Position numbers and translations under genes: made by a program. Under the pieces are notes generated by a model. The model made no database searches and had not been told where the DNA came from. It saw only the letters and a list, made by a program, of their open reading frames with translations. Shown here in pieces: positions 34,139-45,794 of a stretch of DNA of 64,000 bases; position 1 is the stretch's first letter, and the number at the start of each line of letters is the position of its first letter. The stretch spans positions 27,768,369 through 27,832,368 of the forward strand of contig CM032127.1 of assembly GCA_018894105.1 (NCBI GenBank). Reading direction: 5' to 3'. The DNA is from Jacaranda mimosifolia. Its lineage: Eukaryota > Streptophyta > Magnoliopsida > Lamiales > Bignoniaceae.

Positions 34139-36427
34139 TGTGGGATACACAAATGACTCTTAGAAAAAGTAATATATTTCTCCACTATAAAGAATTTTTC
34201 TAGGATCATGTACGCATGCTTTTATCTTAATATCATGTATCCACTTTTTAACCATTGATATTAATTTAATTTAACTCGATCAATCCACCTTAGATCCATC
34301 AAAAACCATGGTTCTTTATAAGAACCATCTCCAATATTCAAAATTAAATTATGGGAAATAAAAATTCAATCATTCACTTTGAATATTAATCAATGTTGAA
34401 ATTAAGGGTATTAATTAAGTGAATCATATGTAAATCTATTGGCTTTGGAGATTTCATAAGCTCACTCAACCGGAAATCCCCAATTCTCCATTATAATTAA
34501 TGAGGATGCAAAGGAAGGGCTGTATTGTTTTATTACTGTACGTACCAGAAATACCACAGAAGGACGGAAGGGATAATTATGGAAATTAGACGACGACTGC
34601 ATAGAAAGAATTATATCTTTGTGTATGTTTTTCACGATTAATATTTATATTGCATATCATCATTCAAACTTTAATATATTTAATTATCATGTCATTTTAA
34701 TAGAATATTGATCGATGTAGACTTTCAAAAATAATATTTAACTAAATATCTTATCGTTACATGTACACGTGAAGAATAGTCGGCTTCACTAGCTAGTGAC
34801 ATATATAGATACGGAAAATTTTAATTTTGGGCAAAATTAATATAATATAGGACCATTTATGTCCTAAAATAACTGTTCATGAGTTTACACTTTTACAAGT
34901 GAAACTGTTTGATTTTTGAACTAATCATATTAACTTCTTTGTTGCACATTTAAATAAAACTATTAAAATCTCAAATTGGTACCATATGTGATATTATTTA
35001 ATATTATTTAAAGTAGTTTACAAAAATATGATTAAAGTATTAATTAATATTCTAATAAAAAATATAGTAAAATGAACTAGCCAATAAGATGAATCTATAA
35101 TAAATAAATATATATATATATATATGTAAAGCTAGTTTTTTACACACTTAAAGTGATGGTAACATTATAATACACCAAAATTTGAACAATCAATTATAAC
35201 TTAATTTTCAGTTTTGGAGAATGTCTTTTCACTCTGTATAAAATGGCAAGATGCAAGCAATATGGTCAAAACATAATGAAAAAATTTATGGAATGCATAG
35301 GTAAGTATATCCCATGTTTTTGTACTTTTTAATGTAGGAATTGTTTGTCATATGTAATAATTATATACTATCAATAATTAATATTACATATTATTCGATG
35401 TAGTTATTGCTAAACTCATGCTATTATTCATCTATATTAAATAAAATTTGAGTTCTTCATTGTTTGCCAATATAATTAACATTAATGCTATAATAAGATA
35501 ATATAAATTTACTAGTGATCATTGTGGCATGTTCTTTGTGTGCATAAATTTAATTTATCATATTACTGATACTATTTATAACATATTCGATTAACATAAA
35601 TTCATTATGGCAAATAATTCCTACATTAAAAGTTCAAGAATGTAGCTAGCATAAATATACTTGCGACACATTCAATATTTTTTTTATTATATTTTAACGC
35701 TAGTAATTACTTGTGTTTGGAGTTTTACATTGAACGATAAATACATTTTTAAAATTAAATTAAAAATTAAAAAAAATTAATAATTTAAAAATTGATCTAA
35801 TATGATGCAGCGCTCACTTTAAATGTATAAAAGGCTTTTTTAAACGGTATGTATGGATGCATAAAAGGACGGCATGCACAAGTACAATGGGTAACCTGGC
35901 TATGATTTTAGGACAATTAGAGTTCTACCGAGGACAAGTGTTTTATTCCCTCAAACTCAAACGAGAAGTTATTTATTTATTTATGTAAGGTAATCTTAGT
36001 TTATAATTACGTTGTGATGACGTGGCAAAATATATTCCACTCGATTTGGTTTAGAAAGTCAGACTCAGAGAAACCCTCCGACCTCCGTTGGAGGTTAGCT
36101 GGTTAGGGATTAGACCCACATAAAAGTAGAGAGGGTGGTGACAAAGAGACATTTTATTTAATGGCTTTGAAATATTCCTTCTAATTTCACTTCTACCTTT
36201 CTACTTTCTTCAATATTCAGATAAGTCCAACCCAAGTCAATTCACATCGACCTTCATCTTCTCTAATACAATGAGAAAAAAAATAAATTAATTAAATGAT
36301 ATGTCAATCAATCAATAAAAGTTTTATTCCCCCACTTTGCCCTTTTCTATGGTCCTACTTGCAGCATAATTCAGAAAACCATATACACTTATTTAGAAAA
36401 ATAAAAATGATACTACTAAATCAATGC
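34139..36427. other. intergenic, no gene recognised
   Basis: AT-rich. I see no coding frame, RNA gene or clear element. Confidence 0.5.
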
Positions 36428-37988
36428 CACTACAAAAATAAAGGGTATTAGTGACCAAAAAATCGGTCACTAAATATGCAAAAATCGGTCACTAAAACCT
36501 TCGTCACTAATTTGTCTCGGTCACTAATTAGTGACCGAAATGGCACTCACTAATTATTTTTAAAAATTTAAAAAAAATTGTGTATGTTACTAGGTGGTCA
36601 CTAATTTTAATGAGTCAAAAATATTTCTTTTCAACTTTGCTTTCTCTTGAATTCGAACTCAAGACTTTTGTTATGCTCAAATGAATAACTAACCATTACA
36701 CCATATACATTTTCATACATTTGTTTCAACAATATAGTATATATAATATTTAAAAATTAAAAAGGTAATTATAATATTCTTCTGTATAAGTTACTATTAT
36801 TTTTCATTTTAAAATTTAACAAAAATAGAAATTATTCATTTAATATTTGTGTAATATTTATTCAATATAATAACGCACTGTATTTTTATTTATAATTATT
36901 ACTTTTAAATTTTAGGTATATTTTATCATAATATATTATAAACATTTTACAAATAGTATATACATACTAACACGCATAGTGATAAATAATTTTTTTTATA
37001 TATACTAAATACTAATATTTATTACTGTTTATAGTAGTAAATAGTTTATACATATATACGGTAATATATATATATATACTTATACATACAAATTAATATA
37101 TAATATTATTAATTATATTATAAATATTTATTTATAACTATTACTTTTAAATTTTAGGTATATTTTATCATAATATATTATAAACATATTAAAAATAGTA
37201 TATACATACTAATATGTATAGTGATAAATAGTTTTTTTCCTTTTTTATATAATAAATAGTTTATAATAAATACTAATATTTATTACTATTTATAGTAATA
37301 CATAGTTTACACATATATGATAATACGTATATATGCTTATACATACGAATTAATATATATTAATTATATTATAAGTATTTATTTACTCATAATACATGCA
37401 TGTATATAAATATTATTGATGTGTATATATTAATTAATTCTCATTTTTTTCTTTGTATAAAAATATCATTCTTGTTTATTTCTTTGTGTATCTATATATT
37501 TTAATCAATTAATGTTCAATTATATGGATATTATATAGAAATATTTAGTGGTTATATATTTGTATATGTACGTATATTTTTATATTTTTTATATATACAT
37601 ATATTATTATCAAATATATATATGTTAATAGAAAACACAATATTTTATTACTTATATAAGTGTTACATAAATTTTATGCTTTCATATTACAAGAATATGC
37701 AAAAAATAAAATTTTATACTTGTGACCGTTTATTAATTAAAAAACATGGTCATTAATTAGTGACCGCTTTATATGGTCATTAATATTAGTGACTGCTTTT
37801 TGCGGTCACTAATATTAGTGACTGAAAAAAAAGTTCGGTCACTAATTAGTGACCGATTTAGTGACCATTTTTCTGTGGTCACTAATTCGGTCACTAATCA
37901 GTCACTAATTTTTTTAAAATATTATATTTAAATTGTTCACTAATCGGTCACTAAAATTCAGTCACTAAAACTCATTTTTTTGGTAGTG
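36428..37988. mobile_element. non-autonomous CACTA element, TGC TSD
   Basis: Starts CACTACAAAAATAAAGGG and ends TTTTTTTGGTAGTG. It is flanked on both sides by TGC (36425-36427 and 37989-37991), the 3-bp duplication expected for CACTA elements. Both subterminal regions carry many copies of TTAGTGACCGA-like motifs in both orientations, about 100 bp on the left and 280 bp on the right. The interior is AT-rich and has no transposase. Confidence 0.85.
36889..37390. repeat. 241-bp tandem duplication inside the CACTA element
   Basis: tttataa(t/c)tattacttttaa starts at about 36889 and again at 37130. Both units continue through ttaggtatattttatcata.., gtatatacatactaa.. and tttattact(g/a)tttatag... 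. Confidence 0.75.
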
Positions 37989-37991
37989 TGC

Positions 37992-40769
37992 TCTATACTT
38001 AGGGGAAAAAAATATTGGAAAAAATATAATGTATTGTCATTTAAAGTGATAAAAGACATGCGCACTTATTATTCTTCTTACCAAAATTTATAAGGAAAAA
38101 GAAAAACTTATATATTATCACTTGAAACATGTATTTATTGTTACTTAACATATGTATGTAATCATTATTAAAAAATTATAACATTCTCAATTGATTAAGT
38201 GTTACCAATATATATGTTATCTTTTTCTTTTTCTTTTCCTAGAAAAACTATTGTTAGATCTTCCACTATAATAGGTAATTTGAATATGCATGCATGCATG
38301 CCTAGCAACATAATTATTTGAAACAAGTTTACTCTCTCTTTTGTTATTGCTTTAATGAAACTCAAGAATATATGTCAAATAACATCATTATATACATTAA
38401 GGTTATTAAAAGTTGGTGAAACTAAATGCTACACACTTACAAATTTTAATCCAATTAAATTAATACAAGATATTCTATCTTTTTCATGATATTTTTCTCT
38501 CTTTCCAATTTTTTTCTTTTTTTTTTCAATTATTTCACTTTGTCGTAACTTTTTCATCTTGTTTAATTAATATACTACTTAAATTCAAATAAATAAATTA
38601 AAATTATTTATAATACAAAGTAAACATTTTTTAACAATATGTATATTGTAAAAATTGTTTTACTTTCTCTTGTTTTTACACAATATTTTTCTCTCTCTTT
38701 CCATTTTTTTCTTTTTCTTCAATCATTTCACTCATACATTTTTTTTATTAATCCTAAATATTAAAATAAATAATTTGAAACTATTAAAAAATAAATGAAT
38801 TTTTTAATTTTATATTTTAAAATTTTAAGTACACTCATAAAATGTACCAAAATCACTAGTATATATATACAAACAATACAAACAAAATTATATTAATTAT
38901 TGAATTTCTTTCTTTTATTTTGATCTTGTAATTAAAAGGATCAAATATTAATTGAACAAATGTAGCCATTTTTCTAGTTCCTTTTTCTTCACCCAGCAAT
39001 AGTGGATCTGCACATGATAAATGAGTCATAAATTAATTAAACCTGATATATTCTACTATACAATCAACGAGCTAGGCATAATAATTTTCACATGGAAAAA
39101 TTTTAATTTGGAGTGGTTTTGATAGCACACAAGTCAATCATGAAGGCAAATTGACTGAGCGGCTGTACAACTTAGCTTAAAAAATCATCATCATATTTTA
39201 TGAAGTCAAAAGTTTGATGTGATATAGTGTTTGATAAAAAGGAACTCATAATCTCTGAAAATAAAATTATATATATATATAGAATATCATGAAATTTTTC
39301 TAAAAAAGTAGGAAAATATAATTATTTCAGTGGTCAAATTGCCCAATGACATCGAATTTTGAAAATTAATGAACTTTTGATGTACATGTGTATAAGTAAA
39401 AAAAAGTAGGAAATTATTGATTTATTTTTAAAGTTTTAACAAATTTAATTTCTTTAGTTTTTGTTATAGTATTAATCATAAAAATGTTGGAACTATTAAT
39501 TTCTTAATAAGCTCTATGATTTTTTTATTAAAATAATTCAAAAGCTTATTTTTAAAATAAAATATTTAATTATCTTATAACTTTTAAAAATATCTTATAT
39601 AAGCCTAAGTATTGATTCGGCACAACCAACTCATACCCTGCTCTGCTGTAATTGGTAGCAACTAACAGGTGAGGACCGAACCACTAATGTTGCATCAGAA
39701 TAAATTATTTTTGCAACGAATGATCTTTATATTGTTGCTTTGTTAGATCAAGATTTTATTACGTAATTGATGTAACGCGGTTCTTTGAAACTAATATTTT
39801 GGTTGTGAAATCAAAGGAAAAAACATGTATGTTAAGATATTTTGGTAGGATATTAATTTCAGGTAACACGGGGGATCATTAATATTGTAGAAGAAAATTA
39901 ATTTTTGATTGTTGGGTTGGGGGGGGGGGGGGGTAGGGGTTATTATTTTTCCATATATTTCACTCCCACCACATTTAATATGATATATATGCGTGAGTTG
40001 TGACATAATTTAGAAAAGAAAAAACATTTAAGAAGATAGAGTAAATATATATGATATATGGGTAAAGCATTGTTGGTACAGATGCAGATATATGTTAGGC
40101 ATTTATTGTGTAGCCCATCTCTCATGTACAAATTAATAACAAACATAGAGATTGGTATATGATTGATTATTAATTTCTGCGTGGTGGCAAGATATTAATT
40201 CAATCAATTAATATCCAAAGATGTCACAACAAATATAATAATTAGGGAATTAATAAAATTGATGATATACTAATTTGATCTCTTTTCTTTAAAATGCCTT
40301 TGGTGTTTTTAGTTGATTAGTAAGAGTAAATGGTCTAACAAATTGAGTTGCTCGAAATTTAGAAAAATGTCATATGTCTATGCTACCTTTGAATAGTAAA
40401 ATATTAATGAGAAAAGCATTACAAAAAGTTATTTCCTTGGATTAAATAATATAATTATATGCTATATACAATTTATATATAATTCTCATTGAAGTTTAAG
40501 ATCCAAACATAACTTTAGAATTCATAGATTGTTGTTTTAAAATTTTTTCAAATGCTTCAGATATCTTAGAATGGGACTTGAAAACCTATTGCAAAATCTT
40601 TTAACCAAAAGAACACTTTTAGCCGAAAGAATAATTTTATAAATAGTTTACTTTCTCATTTCAACACACTTAATTATATCATATATCGAGTGGTTTGTAG
40701 TATAATAACATAAGTATTTTACATAATGTGTGAGGTCAATAATTTGAACCTTAACAAATTCCTAACGTG
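37992..40769. other. intergenic, no gene recognised
   Basis: AT-rich. A fragment at about 39480-39610 resembles the MITE at 28546. A run of 14 G lies at about 39920-39933. Short ORFs here are by-products of low complexity. Confidence 0.5.
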
Positions 40770-41217
40770 TGTGTATTTAAATAAAAGAAAATTAAATAAG
40801 GTAATAAAATATTTAAAAAAAAAAAGAAAAAAAAACCTTCATTGTATCATGTTGTGACTGAGTGACCTGATCGAAAGAGATTTTTTCGCAAGTAGGGCTG
40901 TCAATGGGTCTGAATTCGAATCAGATCATGCTGGATTCAAGTCTGAGTCCAAAAGTAATATATCATATTCAAATCCGATCCAAGATCCATCAGATTTGTA
41001 GTTGGTATAACTATATCCGGATCCAAATATCAATCGGATATCCAAAAAAAATCCAAATTTGAATATTTTAAAAATCATCATATATTTATTATTTTTCTAA
41101 ACATGTGGTATTTAAATAAAAAAATTCCATAAGGTAATAAAATATTTACAAAAAAAACCTTAATTGCATCGTGTTGTGACTGAGTAACCTGATCGAAAGA
41201 GATTTTATCACAAGTGT
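40770..41217. repeat. direct duplication (~115 bp) around a hAT-end fragment
   Basis: The sequence tatttaaataaaa..aaggtaataaaatattta..gttgtgactgagt-acctgatcgaaagagatttt is present at about 40770-40892 and at 41108-41217. Between them, TAGGGCTGTCAATGGGTC (40893-40910) starts a hAT-type end with degenerate gatccaaat text. A related inverted end (gacccattg..gacagccta) lies at 41237-41262. Confidence 0.6.
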
Positions 41218-41385
41218 TTTCTAATGCATAACGCGACCCATTGTCATTAGGCCTGACAGCCTAAGTCTGTGGGCATGGGTTGTTTGTAGTGAGAATTATT
41301 ATTGTTTAATGTTTCTTCTTTATTGGGCTTGTTGGGGTAAGACAATCATTTAAACCTAATTAAAAATAACAATTAGGGTTAAATT

Positions 41386-44300
41386 TGTAACACTCCTGAA
41401 ATTTGGTATTTTGGGAAAATAAGGATTTAGAAATTAAGATATTGATTGATTGAATTTTAAGGCTCGAAAAACAAATAAAAAGAACTTAAATGCAAGAATT
41501 TTGAAATCTTTGGGGTCAATTTGCAATTTTCAGAAACTCAATTGGATGACATTTTCAAATGTTAGGGTTTGCATGGAAGGCCCTAAGTCAACTAGGGTTT
41601 AGCCATATTTCAATAAATTTACAGGACTTGATTACATGATTTTATTTCTTTCTGGGGTCAAAATTGAAATCTGAAATTTGCCCCCCATAAATATCCCATT
41701 TTTGCAATTCCACCCCATTTCAATTTCATTTCTTCACCACGACATCATGTCTTCTCCTTCAACGATCTCTTCGGCCACGACCATTCTTGGCTATCCACTT
41801 CGTTTATCTTCATCCCCACACCCTCAGCACACAACCATACCCCATGCACACTCAAACTCCATCGATTCACCAAAAAGTGTGAAGACCGAGGTTAACGGCG
41901 ATGAAGGTTGGCGGACGACGGCGGAGCAAGGCTGAACTCAGTTTCTGGGCACTGTTTCTGGTGGTGTTCAGCTTGGGAAAACTGTCGGTAACCTTGTTTG
42001 GAGGTGAGACGCAGCGGCGATGGCAAAAATTTGGTGAATGAAGGTGGTGGCGTGAGGTGGCGCAGCCTCTTTGGAGCTTCAGTTGAGGGTTTTCCCGGCG
42101 GAAAAACTTGATCCAGTTGGATATTTGGATTGCTGGAGCTAAAAGGATTTTGTGGGTGGTGGTTCTAAAATTTTTCGACAACGGCGGCGCGGCGGCAGTG
42201 TTGAGGCAGATTCTGCTCTTCGATGCGACGATCGCAGCAGTGGTTTTAGTTTGTCATTTCGGCGCCTCGATAGTTAACCTTGGGTAATGGAAGAAGAGGA
42301 ATATTCAAGTTTATAATCTTTATAATCTTTGTACTATTTTAAATTCTTCCAAGTATTGTATTATACCATGAAATAAGCTTAGTATATGAATTGTATATAT
42401 ATTATGAGACCATGCATGTATGGAATCTTGTACTTAGCGGACTCGAAAATTATACTGTGTTTGGCATATTTGGTTAATTGAGGTTAAGGAGCAAGAAACC
42501 CTTATTTTTATGGATTTTGGACTTAAGTGGAAGAATTGGATTAATTAAGCTAGTTGGACCAATATTGTTATCGATTTGGGACGACGTTGTAAGTTTATTG
42601 TGTAATTAAGATATGGATTATTACTCATCTAATGGGGCCGAGATGAATTATGACCTTGTCTATAATCGTGGTTTAATTAGCACTTATTGTATTGATGATA
42701 CCGATTAACGCTATAATTATCATATTAGTGGATGGTTAGTGATCTTGGACTATTGATAGTATAATAGTACATTTTGGGATTAAACATATATTTTGATTGT
42801 AAGTACACTCTTTTGAATAAGTGACGAAGAAGTGGGTCCTGAGGACCAGTAGATTGCTATTTGTGGCTGACTTTTCTGAGATTTCGGAGGTGAGGGTCTA
42901 ACCTCCTGGGTGTTATTTTTGTATGCCCTATGAGGGTCTGCCATTCTGGCCTTGTTTATATATATATTTGTTCTTGTGATAAACCCTTGTGAGGGTTCCT
43001 GTTTCTGAACTATAACTGCCCCGTGTTTATTAAAATTAGTGAATTGTTTGAGATCTTATTTATTGCATGTTATATGTTACTTGACTTGTATACTCCTGTG
43101 AGGATCTGCCAATCTGGCACTTTCTCGCACTTATCGGTTATTGTGATAAACACCTGTGAGTATTTCTGCTTTTATATCATACTTGTTGAAAATCCGTACA
43201 TTATTTGAAATCTTGATTGCTATCTGTTATGATGTTTACACTCTGTGTAGGTTAATTACTTGCTTCTATTCTGATGTCCAATACTCTTATTATATTATTC
43301 ATTTTCTGTCCCTTGTACCCCACAGCCTTGCCGGCTGACCTCGTACTACTGGTTAGGTTCTCATAAACATGTTGATTGCTCAAGTGTATCGTTGATTGCC
43401 TTGTTGGCAAATTTGTTAACTTGTTCTGCACTGTTGGCAATTGAACATTGAAAATCTTGACCTTTTTAAATATCTTGTTTGGTCAGTACTGTAAAATAAG
43501 TGTTGGGCAGAGCAAAGAGCCACACTAGTTGACAGGGCATGTCCAGTGGGGGCCCCTCTTGAGTATGTTCCAAAGCAAAGAGCCACACTAGTTGACAAAG
43601 CATGTCCAATGGGGGCCCCTCTTGAATATGTTCCCATTAGTACCTTTGAATTTCAGTACTAGACCTTTTCTAGACTTTATTTGGTTATACTTGTGTTTAT
43701 TGTTTTAAAGGTTAAATTCTTATATGTTGGTATTATATCTTTCCAACCCATGGGAGGCCATGGGTAGTTTTCGCCGGAGGGATGCCACGGGGGTTTTGGG
43801 CCCAGGGACTAGGTCTGGAAGATGGTCGAGTGGGACGAATCGACGAATACAGGTCTTACGGCTAGTACCCACCTACAATTCTGACTTACAAGTAGTTGGA
43901 TGTAGCAAACTGTGAGTGACGGCATCCGGCATGTGACCGGCCATGCCATATAACAAGTTGATACCTGCCGAGCTGAGTGTTTGAGCAATGGAGTAATAAG
44001 GAAATTTTATTTATACTGTACCGACGTCCGATACTCGCAATTATAATTTAATCTAGAAGTAATAAGGTCGGAATGACCAATAGTCTGTCAAGTTCGATAT
44101 ATATATGTCACATACTTTGTTGGTCGTGCTAAAAATTCTTGCTTAATACCGAATTTTGTTCATATTGAAAAATCTTGCTTATTACCGAATTTGTTTGTTG
44201 ATTGTTGTATCTCAATAGTTTTCCTTCGAATCCTATCATTTTCTTCTTCCTCATGAAGTCTTTAGAACTTACCCTCCTTGTTATTCTTTATTTTTTTTTC

Positions 44301-44527
44301 CAGACAGGTCTACATGAGAAGTAGGGACTCATGATTTGGTTGAAGGGTTATTTTGTAATAGATTAGGTGTGTTGATTGTATATGTAGTCTACACTTGATC
44401 GAGATAGCTATCCAAGAGATGTTATTGAAATGTTTGTATGAAACCTAAGAAACTCATTTGATCTATATTTTGAGACTGAACTAAGTGGCGCCTCAACTTG
44501 GGTGCTATCCCGAGAGGGGGTGCTACA
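41386..44527. mobile_element. solo LTR, 3.1 kb, TSD AAATT
   Basis: Begins TGTAACACTCCTGAAATT and ends GAGAGGGGGTGCTACA, so it has TG..CA termini. It is flanked by AAATT at 41381-41385 and 44528-44532. The very long LTR and TGTAACAC..-type ends resemble Tekay/Del chromoviruses of the gypsy group. No internal retroelement genes are present, so it is a product of LTR-LTR recombination. It contains repeated 'tgtgagggtctgcc-tctggc' text at 42880-43170 and a 63-bp tandem repeat. ORFs inside it are not genes. Confidence 0.8.
43511..43636. repeat. 63-bp tandem duplication inside the solo LTR
   Basis: agcaaagagccacactagtt starts at 43511 and 43574. Both units continue through gca tgtcca(g/a)tgggggcccctcttga(g/a)tatgttcc. 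Confidence 0.9.
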
Positions 44528-45661
44528 AAATTCATTTTACCCTTATACTTCCAAAACCTTCAAATACCTCCCTCAAGGTTGTCAAATACCCCATATGCTG
44601 CCAAAAATCTTCAAATACCCCCCTCAAAGTCATCTGTCATTAGTAAAATAGCTGACGGTATCAAAATTTTATAGTAAATTACTGATTTAACTTCAGAAAA
44701 TAACTAAATAATATAAAAACCTAGGATATATGACTCTTTTTTTTTTCTTTTTTTTTTTCCTATTTCTGTGTAGACAAATCTATCATTGGCATCTGTACTA
44801 CCAAAACTTTTAAATACTCAACTCAAACTTCTTTTCCATTAGGAAAGTAACGGTTGTTTGGTTGATGTAGCATTAAAATTATCTTCTTTTTACACATATG
44901 ATCATTGAAAAATTTTATGTTCAAAATACCCTTGTAAGTTACTATATAATGTTCAAGTTCTTACTTCAATTTTGTTACTTTCATTTTAAGACTTAAAATA
45001 TCATCAAACTCCTAATCCAACAAAAGCATTAATTCATTTCATTTTTTTTATAAGAACATTAACCAACTCCATTTTAATACAAAATTTATGAGACCAACAA
45101 AACAGATGCTGTTTGTGAAGAAAAAATACATGGGACTATTATATGTATTTCTATTTTGTAATTATTTGTCTAAAAATTTTCAAATCTTCATTCGTTTACA
45201 AAATGTCTGTTATGCTTAATATCGTTAGTATGATCTGTATTAATTCTGCCCGTAGAGTTTTGACGCTGTCAGCTATTTTACTAATGACAAATGATTTTGA
45301 GAGGGTATTTGAAGATTTTTGGTAGTACAGTAGGTATTTGAAGATTTTTGATAGTAGTACAGGGGGTATTTGAAGATTTTAAAAATAAAAGGAATATTTA
45401 ATACATACCCCATAATATATGGGATAAATAAATTTAGCCGTATCAATTATGGAGTTTCACTGAGACCACTTTAACAGGTGCATAATGAATACCATGATAT
45501 TTTTCTTATCCTTTTGGGCCTAAAAACTAATGGGCAGTAGGAGGCTCAGGCTGAAGAAAAGTGGTTGCGGCAAGCAAATAGCAATAAAAGCTAACCCGTG
45601 TTGAAAAATTGATCCGCTAACCCGCACCGCCATCAATCTGACGTACTTGCAGTAAAAAAAA

Positions 45662-45670
45662 TATATATAA
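45662..45670 (+). promoter_or_regulatory. candidate TATA box of the DUF1664 gene
   Basis: TATATATAA lies 125 bp upstream of the ATG at 45795. The GC-richer, CT-containing sequence after it would be the 5' UTR. Confidence 0.45.
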
Positions 45671-45794
45671 CGAAAAAAGAAAGTCAAAAACTCTCACCGC
45701 ACTCCTCTTCCTCAAGAACTCTGTTCCGCATAGACCAGAAACAAAAGGCAAGCAGAAAATCGTTAGAGTTTCGGATTTCTGTTGATCGTACGCC

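Larger units (their letters stand above)
41376..45440. mobile_element. Mutator-like long-TIR element split by a solo LTR
   Basis: The left TIR begins GGGTTAAATT at 41376, is interrupted at 41386-44532 by an LTR and its duplication, and resumes at 44533 with cattttacccttatac. The right TIR ends ..ataaataaatttagccg at 45440. Both arms contain repeated 'tcttcaaatacccc' and 'cattagtaaaatagctgac', spanning about 150-170 bp. Flanks TAACAATTA (41367-41375) and TATCAATTA (45441-45449) agree at 8 of 9 bases. Without the LTR the element is about 0.9 kb and non-coding. Confidence 0.65.

Noticed and set aside
39791..40146. Minus-strand ORFs of 71 and 67 codons next to a poly-G run
   Set aside because: No conserved motif; composition matches intergenic DNA around them.
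41678..42181. ORFs of 85 and 104 codons on opposite strands
   Set aside because: Entirely inside the 3.1-kb solo LTR; the relative GC-richness there is a property of the LTR.
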